A stretch of DNA of 5,726 bases, from assembly GCA_017381835.1 (NCBI GenBank), contig JAFOBK010000139.1, forward strand, positions 1-5,726. Reading direction: 5' to 3'. The notes beneath the pieces were generated by a model. It saw only the letters and a program-made list of their open reading frames with translations, did no database searches and was not told the DNA's origin. This DNA comes from Oscillospiraceae bacterium (lineage in GTDB: Bacteria > Bacillota_A > Clostridia > Oscillospirales > Oscillospiraceae). Positions 1-5,514 of this stretch are shown here, piece after piece; position 1 is the first letter of the stretch; every line of letters begins with the position of its first letter. The translations under genes and the position numbers were made by a program.

Positions 1-12
1 ATCTGATATCTG

Positions 13-43
13 TAACCGGGCCGGTTTCGGCCCGGTTATTTTT
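13..43 (+). terminator. Strong intrinsic terminator facing the plus strand
   Basis: A perfect 10-bp inverted repeat (TAACCGGGCC at 13-22, GGCCCGGTTA at 29-38) encloses a 6-nt loop and is followed at once by TTTTT at 39-43. This is the textbook Rho-independent layout on the plus strand. On the minus strand the stem is followed by ACAGATATC with no T-run, so it does not look built for the nitroreductase gene. It most likely ends a plus-strand gene lying just left of the window and convergent with everything seen here. Confidence 0.85.
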
Positions 44-54
44 CATGCTTTTTT

Positions 55-91
55 GAAAACGGCAGCAGAGAAAAAGGTACTCTGCCGCCGT
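55..91 (-). terminator. Hairpin terminator after the nitroreductase gene
   Basis: On the minus strand a 12-bp stem (positions 91-80 pairing with 70-59, one G-U wobble) with a 9-nt loop begins 14 bases after the nitroreductase stop codon. It is followed by a short T-tract (TTTTC, 59-55). The tract is weaker than that of the neighbouring plus-strand terminator, but the position and stem strength fit a Rho-independent terminator for the leftward operon. The loop itself carries an A/T run, so weak activity in the other direction is possible. Confidence 0.7.
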
Positions 92-105
92 AATGAAGAT
101 ACGGA

Positions 106-774
106 TTATTTAACCCATTGGAAATTGTCTTTGCCTGCGCCCACTTCAAAGTGGTACTTGCCAATGCCCAGGTCGATGCCGGCGAAATGACCTTCGCCTG
201 CGGTGAGGGAGACCCGGTCGCCGTCGCCCCTGACCATATAGGGCTGCTTGTTCAGAGCGGTGGGGGCGCAAAGCAGCGCTTCCACACCGTCCAGAAACCA
301 TTGGGGTGCAGCACCGTTGTACTGGCTGATCTCAGCAGCGGTTTTGGATTTATGGGGCACGCCCTGGGTCTGTCCGTAGCCGATGGCGATGACACCGTTG
401 ACGCGGACATCCTTGGTTTCCAGGTGCTTCATGGCGCCCTTGCCGCTGAACATACCGCCCACCCACCAGGTGTTCAAGCCGAGGGTCTGAGCGTACAGAC
501 ACAAATCAGCACCGCAATAGCCCAGCTTTTCGTCCAGATCAGCGCGATCCTTGCCTGCCAGAACGATGTAGCTGTGGACAGTCTTGGTCAGCAGCATCTT
601 TGCCATACCACCGATGCCGTCAGAATTGCCTGTAACCAGTTTCAAGTTCAGTCCGTGAGCGGCATTGTTTTCTGCGATTCTGGCATTCAGCAGTTCCGCC
701 AGATCGGCAGGAATGGGTTTATCGGTAAATTTGCGAACCATGTGTCTTTGCTTGACTGCTTCTTTGATCGTCAT
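106..774 (-). CDS. Nitroreductase family protein (TM1586-type)
   Basis: Complete 222-residue protein of the nitroreductase superfamily. These are FMN-binding NAD(P)H-dependent oxidoreductases, expected here to be cytosolic; the physiological substrate cannot be deduced. Sequence support: an N-terminal RHMVRKF stretch (about residues 10-16), matching the R-x-x-R-x-F FMN-contact motif. A central helix with LGYCGADLCLYAQTLGL (about 84-100) leads into WWVGG (103-107). Then comes the APTALNKQP motif (about 170-178), which sits in the C-terminal half as in the TM1586/PF14512 subfamily, and a GIDLGIGKYHF segment near the end (about 199-209). The start is set by AGGAGG at 785-780, five bases before ATG. 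That ATG overlaps the TGA of the upstream MprF-like fragment (ATGA), so its original upstream region may have been replaced. Third positions are markedly GC-rich compared with the exporter genes. Function within the superfamily is uncertain. Confidence 0.88.
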   Translation of the reverse strand: MTIKEAVKQRHMVRKFTDKPIPADLAELLNARIAENNAAHGLNLKLVTGNSDGIGGMAKMLLTKTVHSYIVLAGKDRADLDEKLGYCGADLCLYAQTLGLNTWWVGGMFSGKGAMKHLETKDVRVNGVIAIGYGQTQGVPHKSKTAAEISQYNGAAPQWFLDGVEALLCAPTALNKQPYMVRGDGDRVSLTAGEGHFAGIDLGIGKYHFEVGAGKDNFQWVK

Positions 775-1265
775 AGTGACCTCCTATTTTTCCCTCGGGT
801 GATAAATTCCCATTTGATCTTGAACAGTTCTCCTATAAGGAAAAACTTGTACCTGGCATACAGGATCAGATCCACTGAGCCAAGCATGGTGTTGCTGACG
901 GTCATGGCAAGGTCGATCTTTGAAATTCTCCTGTGATATACAATATACCTTGGCTCCCATATACTTGGGTCAAACTTCTTTTTGAACTGGTGTAACTTTT
1001 TGAAGTGGTAGCCGGCATCCATTTTCTGAAAGATAGCATTCAACAGTCTTTCCACAATGGTCATCCCGGTTTCTCCTGTGCCGATCCCTGCCAACGGCGC
1101 AAAGTTCAGACTGATTTCCGCAATACCTTCTTCCCGCACTGCTCTGGCAACGGAAATGATCGCGTGTTCCATGCTGCCGGTAGGCGCATCCATCTTTCGA
1201 TGCATCAGGTCTATGCAGAGCTTCTTTCCATGATCATAGGGCAGGAAGGAAAGAAATATTCTGCC
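771..1265 (-). pseudogene. 3' fragment of an MprF-like lysyl-phosphatidylglycerol synthase (DUF2156 C-terminal domain)
   Basis: This frame encodes the C-terminal part of an MprF/LPG-synthase catalytic domain. In intact proteins this domain transfers lysine or another amino acid from tRNA to phosphatidylglycerol and so lowers the negative charge of the membrane. Visible hallmarks in order: PYDHGKKLCIDLM, then HRKMDAPTGSME (equivalent to the DLMR...DAPxGxMD motif), GIAEISLNFAPLAGIG, an aromatic, basic GYHFKKLHQFKKKF helix, and the closing WEPRYIVY. Homology extends upstream of the first in-frame ATG (1205) to about 1265; the frame is closed by TGA at 1298-1296. No ribosome binding site precedes 1205. 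The N-terminal part of the synthase domain and any flippase domain are missing. The 5' end is joined directly to a Sir2-like fragment in another frame. The stop (773-771) overlaps the nitroreductase start. Residues after about HRRISKIDLAM are less recognisable and could come from the family's variable tail or from a second junction. Confidence 0.72.
775..785 (-). promoter_or_regulatory. Ribosome binding site of the nitroreductase gene
   Basis: AGGAGG at 785-780 on the minus strand stands 5 bases before the ATG at 774. It lies inside the last codons of the upstream MprF-like reading frame, which ends in the ATGA overlap. Translation could therefore be coupled to the fragment, although the site is strong enough to work alone. 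Confidence 0.75.
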
Positions 1266-1555
1266 AGTTTCTTGTGGGCAACACTCGGCCCGTTCTCAAA
1301 CATTGCATCCAAAAAGGCTTTCCTTGCCGTATTGTAATAATGATTCGGCGCACTTTTCAGCACCGCCGAAGAACTCATCTGCAGGACTAAAGGAAAATTC
1401 ATATGTGCAAAATCCATAATCCCCGCTGCCATGGAAATCCCTGCACCGGTTATGGCAACCGTGTAACGGCTGCCATTAATATAATTCTGCAATCGTAAAA
1501 TCTGTTCCTCTATATCACGATGCCCTTTCAAACTGGCTGTTGTAAAGTTCTGCAT
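1211..1555 (-). pseudogene. 5' fragment of a Sir2-like (sirtuin) NAD-dependent deacylase gene
   Basis: The frame encodes 114 residues. About residues 13-97 look like the N-terminal part of a Sir2-family protein, which in intact form binds NAD+ and removes acyl groups or hydrolyses NAD. The AITGAGISMAAGIMDF stretch (about 34-49) is the nucleotide-binding GAGxSxxxGIxDF signature. MNFP, a SAVLKSAPNHYYN segment and GPSVAHKKLAEY follow, as in clostridial Sir2-like proteins. The catalytic His region, the zinc-binding cysteines and the rest of the Rossmann fold are missing, so it cannot be an active sirtuin. The last ~15 residues (FFPSCPMIMERSSA) are out-of-frame MprF DNA. The first ~12 residues are out-of-frame DNA of the preceding exporter gene, which it overlaps by 41 bases. 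A GGAGG with a 5-base spacer does precede the ATG at 1555, so a short chimeric peptide could be made. Confidence 0.7.
1253..1270 (-). other. Recombination junction between Sir2-like and MprF-like fragments
   Basis: Sirtuin-like similarity in one frame (ending around VAHKKLAEY) stops here, and MprF-like similarity in a different frame (starting around TGRIFLSFLPYDHG) begins within the same few bases. This is what a deletion removing the 3' end of the first gene and the 5' end of the second would leave. The breakpoint is placed from recognised protein motifs only, so it is accurate to perhaps 15 bases. Confidence 0.6.
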
Positions 1556-3353
1556 AAAAACCTCCCTTCGCCATCAATTCTGAATGATTCCCACTTTCCA
1601 CAATATCCCCGTCCTTCATAACCAGAATCAAATCTGCATTTTTAATCGTGGACAGACGGTGTGCAATCACAAAGGAGGTGCGTCCTGCCATCAGCTTATC
1701 CATTGCGTTCTGGATCAAAATTTCCGTCCGGGTGTCCACGGAGCTTGTGGCCTCATCCAGAATCAGCATGGGCGCATTTTCTATCATGGCCCTCGCAATC
1801 GTGACAAGCTGCCGCTGCCCTGCGGACAGGCTGGCATTATCATTCAATACGGTATCATACCCTTTGGGAAGCGTTTTGATAAAATGGTGTAATCCCACCG
1901 CTCTGCACGCTGCTATCATTTGTTCATCCGTAACGCCCTCTTTGGAATAGACAATATTCTCCCGGATTGTCCCCTCGAACAGCCATGTGTCCTGTAAAAC
2001 CATACAGAACAGGTTGTGGACATTTTCACGGGTAAGTGACTGAATCGGCGTGCCGTCAATCCTAATTTCCCCGCCCTGTGCCTCATAAAACCGCATCAGG
2101 AGATTTACCATCGTGGTCTTTCCCGCCCCGGTAGGCCCTACAATGGCAATTTTCTGTCCGGCTTTTACGGAAGCTGAAAAGTCATGGATAATGGTTTTAT
2201 TTTCGTTATACCCAAAACGGATATGTTCAAATTCCACATTCCCATCCACCTCTGCCAAATGAACGGATTTCCCGCTTTCATCCGCCAGTTCTTCTTCCCC
2301 TAAAAATTCAAACACACGCTCACTGGCTGCCGCCGCAGACTGTAAACTGGTGGCTGCCTGTGCAAGCTGTGAAAGAGGCTGCGTAAAGAGACGGACATAC
2401 AGCATAAACGCCACAATCACGCTGAATGAAATCGTGCCGTTCAATGTCAGAACCGCACCGACCACACAGAGCACCACATACCCAAGGTTTCCCACAAAAG
2501 CCATGAGCGGCTGCATCAGCCCGGACATAAACTGGCTTTTCCATGCGGAGTTATATAACCGCTGGTTCATTTCGTGAAATTCTTTTTTTGCCGCTTTCTC
2601 ACCGTTATATGCCTTCACCACATTATGGCCGGAATAGGTTTCCTCTATATGCCCATTCAGCGTACCAAGCTCCTGTTGCTGCTGCTTAAAATATTTCTGC
2701 GACCGGGAAATGATAAGCATCATCAGACCAAATCCTGAAAAGGCAGCTAAGATAGCAGAAACCGCCATAATCCAGTTGGTATAAAACATCATAACCAAAG
2801 AGCCGACAAACATAGCCGAAGCCGTCACCAGTGTCCCAATACTCTGGTTCAGTGTCTGCCCGATGGTGTCCACATCATTTGTCACACGGGACAGGATATT
2901 TCCCGTACTGGTCCCGTCAAAATATTTTAACGGCAGGCGGTTCATCTTCTGTGAAATTTCTGTCCGCAAAGATTTTGAAACTTTCTGCGTTATAGTTGCC
3001 ATCACCATACCCTGGATCAGACTGAACAACCAGCCCAGACCGTACAACGCCGCAAGCAGAACGGCAATCTCCACTACCGCCTCCACATCAATCCCTGTCA
3101 TCAGCCCTTCTGTCATCAGGTTTGTCATATCTGCCACTTTCCCCGGACCGATCAGATTCAGTATGGAGCCAGTAACCGCAAGCACCATAGCAAAAACTAT
3201 CGCAGGAAGGTATCTGCCGCAATAGGCAAACAATTTTTTCAGGGAACCGCTGAAATCCTTTGCCTTTTCCCCGCCACCCATTTTTCTGTTTCCCGGACCA
3301 AAACTGCGTCCGGAACCATTGCTTTTTGGCATCTCATTTTTCTGTTCAGGCAC
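1515..3353 (-). CDS. ABC exporter half-transporter, subunit with canonical ATP site (TM288/BmrD-like)
   Basis: 612-residue half-transporter with an N-terminal membrane domain and a C-terminal nucleotide-binding domain. It should pair with the product of the upstream gene to form a heterodimeric type IV exporter of drugs, lipids or peptides; substrate unknown. After a Gly/Lys-rich cytosolic leader come six predicted membrane helices (roughly residues 50-70, 94-117, 173-192, 194-216, 283-306 and 310-332). The ATPase domain has Walker A GPTGAGKT (406-413), Q-loop Gln454, signature LSAGQ (509-513, Ala for the usual Gly), Walker B LILDE with catalytic Glu534, D-loop SSVD (537-540) and switch His565. 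I chose GTG at 3353 because AGGAGG at 3368-3363 lies 9 bases before it. The in-frame ATG at 3395 would put this site inside the gene, and ATG at 3332 has no clear site. The gene overlaps the upstream stop by 8 bases, so translation is probably coupled. Length and motifs are intact. Confidence 0.92.
   Translation of the reverse strand: MPEQKNEMPKSNGSGRSFGPGNRKMGGGEKAKDFSGSLKKLFAYCGRYLPAIVFAMVLAVTGSILNLIGPGKVADMTNLMTEGLMTGIDVEAVVEIAVLLAALYGLGWLFSLIQGMVMATITQKVSKSLRTEISQKMNRLPLKYFDGTSTGNILSRVTNDVDTIGQTLNQSIGTLVTASAMFVGSLVMMFYTNWIMAVSAILAAFSGFGLMMLIISRSQKYFKQQQQELGTLNGHIEETYSGHNVVKAYNGEKAAKKEFHEMNQRLYNSAWKSQFMSGLMQPLMAFVGNLGYVVLCVVGAVLTLNGTISFSVIVAFMLYVRLFTQPLSQLAQAATSLQSAAAASERVFEFLGEEELADESGKSVHLAEVDGNVEFEHIRFGYNENKTIIHDFSASVKAGQKIAIVGPTGAGKTTMVNLLMRFYEAQGGEIRIDGTPIQSLTRENVHNLFCMVLQDTWLFEGTIRENIVYSKEGVTDEQMIAACRAVGLHHFIKTLPKGYDTVLNDNASLSAGQRQLVTIARAMIENAPMLILDEATSSVDTRTEILIQNAMDKLMAGRTSFVIAHRLSTIKNADLILVMKDGDIVESGNHSELMAKGGFYAELYNSQFERAS
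1552..1565. repeat. Copy 1 of a 14-bp exact repeat that includes a ribosome binding site and ATG
   Basis: The minus strand reads GGAGGTTTTTATGC, identical to the ribosome binding site and start of the first exporter gene (5119-5106). Here it encodes the GGFYA residues near the C-terminus of the second exporter subunit, while in another frame it forms a start site for the Sir2-like remnant. Confidence 0.6.
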
Positions 3354-5109
3354 TTTCCAATTCCTCCTTTGATAGCTGTGACTCTGCAATTTCACGGTAG
3401 ACAGGGCAACTTTTCAAAAGTTCCTTATGCCTGCCAATCCCCACAATCTTTCCTTCATCCAACACAATAATCTTGTCAGCATCCATTATCGTACCGATAC
3501 GCTGTGCCACAATCAAAGTCGTAGCCGTTCCGGTTTCCTGTTTCAGCATTTTCCGAAGAACCCGGTCTGTCTTATAATCCAGCGCAGAAAAAGAATCATC
3601 AAAAATGTAGATTTCCGGCCTGCAGTAAATGGCTCTTGCTATGGCAAGCCGCTGTTTCTGCCCGCCGGACAGATTTGTTCCGCCCTGTGCAACCGCCGTG
3701 TGATAACCATTTTCCATACCTTGGACAAAATCATCTGCCTGTGCAATTTCTATGGATTTCCAAAGCAATTCTTCATCCACACTCTGACGCCCATTTTCTC
3801 CATACGTCACATTTGACAGCACACTTCCCCTGAACATAACGGCCCGCTGTGAGACATATCCCAATTTCCTGTGAAGGGCCTCCTGGGTATATTCTTTAAT
3901 GTTAATCCCGTCAATACAGATTTCCCCTTCGGTCACATCATAAAAACGGGGAACCAGGTTAATCAGGGTACTTTTCCCGCTTCCGGAAGAACCTATGAAT
4001 GCCACCGTCTCTCCCCGATGGACGGTAAAATTGATGTCTGTGAGAATAGCTTCCTCTGCATCCGGGTAGCGGAATGATACGTGCCTAAATTCAATTTCCC
4101 CCTGTTCGAATAACTCGGAACCGCTGATTTTACCATCCTTTATTTTGATCTCCGTATTAAGCACTTCATTGATACGTTTCGCCGACACAACAGCCCTCGG
4201 CAACACGATAAAGGTCATAACAAGCATCATAAATGCCATAATGATCTGCATGGCATAGGAGGAAAATACCACCATATCCGAGAAGATGCCGAGCCGGTCT
4301 GTAACCGCCGCCTCATTGATAATATATACGCCCACCCAATAAATAGCCAGCGTCAGGCCGGACATAATCAATGTCATGCCTGGGAACAACACGGACATGG
4401 TTCTGCTGGTAAACAGGTTCGTCCTTGTCAGTTCTTCGTTTGCACCCTCAAATTTTTTTTCCTGATACCCCTCCGCATTATAGGCCCGCACCACACGGAT
4501 ACCTGTGAGATTTTCCCTTGCCACACGGTTCAGGTTATCCGTAAGTTTCTGCATATTCTTAAATTTAGGAAGCACCAGGGCGATCACCGTGCCAAGCATG
4601 ACCGTAAGGATTGCAACTGCACCTCCCGTGATAGCCGTCCACTGCCAGCTTTTCCCGGCTATTTTCAAGATTGCCCATACCGCCAGAATCGGCGCTTTCA
4701 TCATTGCCTGCAGCCCTAATGCCACAAACATCTGAATCTGCTGAATATCATTGGTAGTACGTGTAATCAGACTGGCCGTGGAAAATTTCCCGATTTCCTC
4801 CATTGAAAAATCCATCGTCTTATTATAAACTGCCTCCCGCAGACGCATGGCAAGCCCCGCCGCAATCTGCGCCACAAAGAACCCTACAATAAAAGCCGTC
4901 ACAAGGCTCCCCAACGCACACAGCAGCATGGAACCTCCTGCAGACAAAACCTCGCCCATCTCACTGCCGGGTGTCTGTACCAAAGTGGTAATCTCCCTCA
5001 TGTAATCCGGCAGCCGCAAATCCAGCCCTACCCCGCAGACGATAAAGACAAGGGAGCATAAGACAAACAGCCAGTCACGTCGGTTCATGTATTTTAATAT
5101 TTTAAGCAT
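3346..5109 (-). CDS. ABC exporter half-transporter, subunit with degenerate ATP site (TM287/BmrC-like)
   Basis: 587-residue membrane-ATPase half-transporter, partner of the gene that follows and overlaps it. The membrane domain has six predicted helices (about residues 12-33, 57-84, 133-152, 160-182, 240-264 and 278-304). The nucleotide-binding domain has Walker A GSSGSGKS (373-380), Q-loop Gln421 and a perfect LSGGQ signature (480-484). Walker B, however, reads YIFDD, so Asp505 replaces the catalytic Glu, and the switch position reads VAQR, so Gln536 replaces His. These two changes mark the subunit that supplies the non-hydrolysing site in asymmetric heterodimeric exporters such as TM287/288 and BmrCD. 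Its intact LSGGQ would complete the active site of the partner. The ATG at 5109 follows AGGAGG by 5 bases. Only 16 bases separate it from the stop of the FtsX-like remnant upstream, so the original operon probably ran through that gene. Substrate unknown; no regulator gene is present. Confidence 0.93.
   Translation of the reverse strand: MLKILKYMNRRDWLFVLCSLVFIVCGVGLDLRLPDYMREITTLVQTPGSEMGEVLSAGGSMLLCALGSLVTAFIVGFFVAQIAAGLAMRLREAVYNKTMDFSMEEIGKFSTASLITRTTNDIQQIQMFVALGLQAMMKAPILAVWAILKIAGKSWQWTAITGGAVAILTVMLGTVIALVLPKFKNMQKLTDNLNRVARENLTGIRVVRAYNAEGYQEKKFEGANEELTRTNLFTSRTMSVLFPGMTLIMSGLTLAIYWVGVYIINEAAVTDRLGIFSDMVVFSSYAMQIIMAFMMLVMTFIVLPRAVVSAKRINEVLNTEIKIKDGKISGSELFEQGEIEFRHVSFRYPDAEEAILTDINFTVHRGETVAFIGSSGSGKSTLINLVPRFYDVTEGEICIDGINIKEYTQEALHRKLGYVSQRAVMFRGSVLSNVTYGENGRQSVDEELLWKSIEIAQADDFVQGMENGYHTAVAQGGTNLSGGQKQRLAIARAIYCRPEIYIFDDSFSALDYKTDRVLRKMLKQETGTATTLIVAQRIGTIMDADKIIVLDEGKIVGIGRHKELLKSCPVYREIAESQLSKEELESA
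3354..3368 (-). promoter_or_regulatory. Ribosome binding site that sets a GTG start for the second exporter gene
   Basis: AGGAGG at 3368-3363 on the minus strand lies within the last codons of the upstream exporter gene, 9 bases before GTG at 3353. It decides between three possible in-frame starts (ATG 3395, GTG 3353, ATG 3332). The overlapping arrangement supports translational coupling, giving balanced amounts of the two heterodimer subunits. Confidence 0.7.
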
Positions 5110-5119
5110 AAAAACCTCC
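5106..5119. repeat. Copy 2 of the 14-bp exact repeat (true start site of the first exporter gene)
   Basis: The minus strand reads GGAGGTTTTTATGC, the spacer and start region of the first exporter gene. The same 14 bases recur at 1565-1552. Such a short match may be chance favoured by Gly-Gly-Phe-Tyr codons. Confidence 0.55.
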
Positions 5120-5120
5120 T
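5110..5120 (-). promoter_or_regulatory. Ribosome binding site of the first exporter gene
   Basis: AGGAGG at 5120-5115 on the minus strand is followed by five T residues and then ATG at 5109. It lies in the 16-base gap after the stop of the FtsX-like remnant. No convincing promoter is visible in that gap, so transcription must start further upstream. Confidence 0.8.
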
Positions 5121-5125
5121 CGTTG

Positions 5126-5470
5126 TCACTCTGTACGCAATGCCGCTACCGGGTCTTTCTTCGCCGCCCTTCTGGAAGGAATCCATCCTGCAATGACTGT
5201 AATCGCCACGCTTAACAGGATTAAGAGCAGCGCCGCCGTAACCGGGAGGGAAGCAGAAATCTCCGAAGCGCCCAATAAGTTCTGGATAACCGAAGTAATC
5301 GGGATGGTCAGCAGAACGGAAACACCTACACCCAAAATTCCTGCCAGCAGTCCCACAATCACTGTTTCTGCATATGATCTAACCGTTTTGCGAACATCCG
5401 ACAATTGCGCAGGTGGTGAGCTTTGAGGATTTTTTGCGCATCTGTCAGAGGCAAAGAAAGAGGAGATCAT
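5126..5470 (-). pseudogene. C-terminal remnant of an FtsX/MacB-type ABC transporter permease
   Basis: The frame encodes 114 residues, of which about residues 34-114 (from AETVIVGLLAGILGVGVS) match the end of an FtsX-like permease domain. Two hydrophobic helices (about 37-56 and 76-97) are followed by the typical terminal motif PSRRAAKKDPVAALRTE. Intact MacB-type permeases are several hundred residues long, with a large extracellular domain and four helices, and pair with a separate ATPase; everything before the last two helices is lost here. The first ~33 residues look unlike the family and probably come from unrelated DNA to the right of a junction near 5371. The ATG at 5470 is immediately preceded by an in-frame TAA and lacks a ribosome binding site, so expression is doubtful. 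The stop lies 16 bases before the exporter pair, suggesting the three genes once formed one operon. Confidence 0.75.
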
Positions 5471-5476
5471 TTACTT

Positions 5477-5514
5477 ACCGATTCATCGGTGATGGTTGCC
5501 ATCGCCCGGTTTTT
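5477..5514 (+). other. Two overlapping hairpins; the second resembles a plus-strand terminator
   Basis: ACCGAT (5477-5482) and ATCGGT (5485-5490) form a 6-bp inverted repeat with a 2-base spacer. GGTGATGG (5488-5495) and CCATCGCC (5499-5506) form an 8-bp stem with one G-U pair, a TTG loop, then CGG and TTTTT. The two share bases 5488-5490 and cannot form together. The T-run follows the second stem only on the plus strand, whereas the known genes are on the minus strand, so the role is unclear. It may be a leftover terminator of the glycosidase gene or of lost DNA. Confidence 0.35.

Noticed and set aside
786..900. Possible promoter for the nitroreductase gene within the end of the MprF-like fragment
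   Set aside because: TTGGCT followed by GTATGC at about 16 bases is the best candidate, but it deviates too far from the consensus to report as a site.
118..936. Long plus-strand open frame of 272 codons opposite the nitroreductase gene
   Set aside because: It is the antisense shadow of a well-supported nitroreductase gene with a strong ribosome binding site. Its translation shows no family motifs and it runs across the nitroreductase/MprF boundary.
1454..1474. 9-bp inverted repeat with a 3-base loop inside the Sir2-like fragment
   Set aside because: It coincides with conserved coding for GSRYTVA, has no T-run on either strand and includes a wobble pair, so it is probably a by-product of codon choice.
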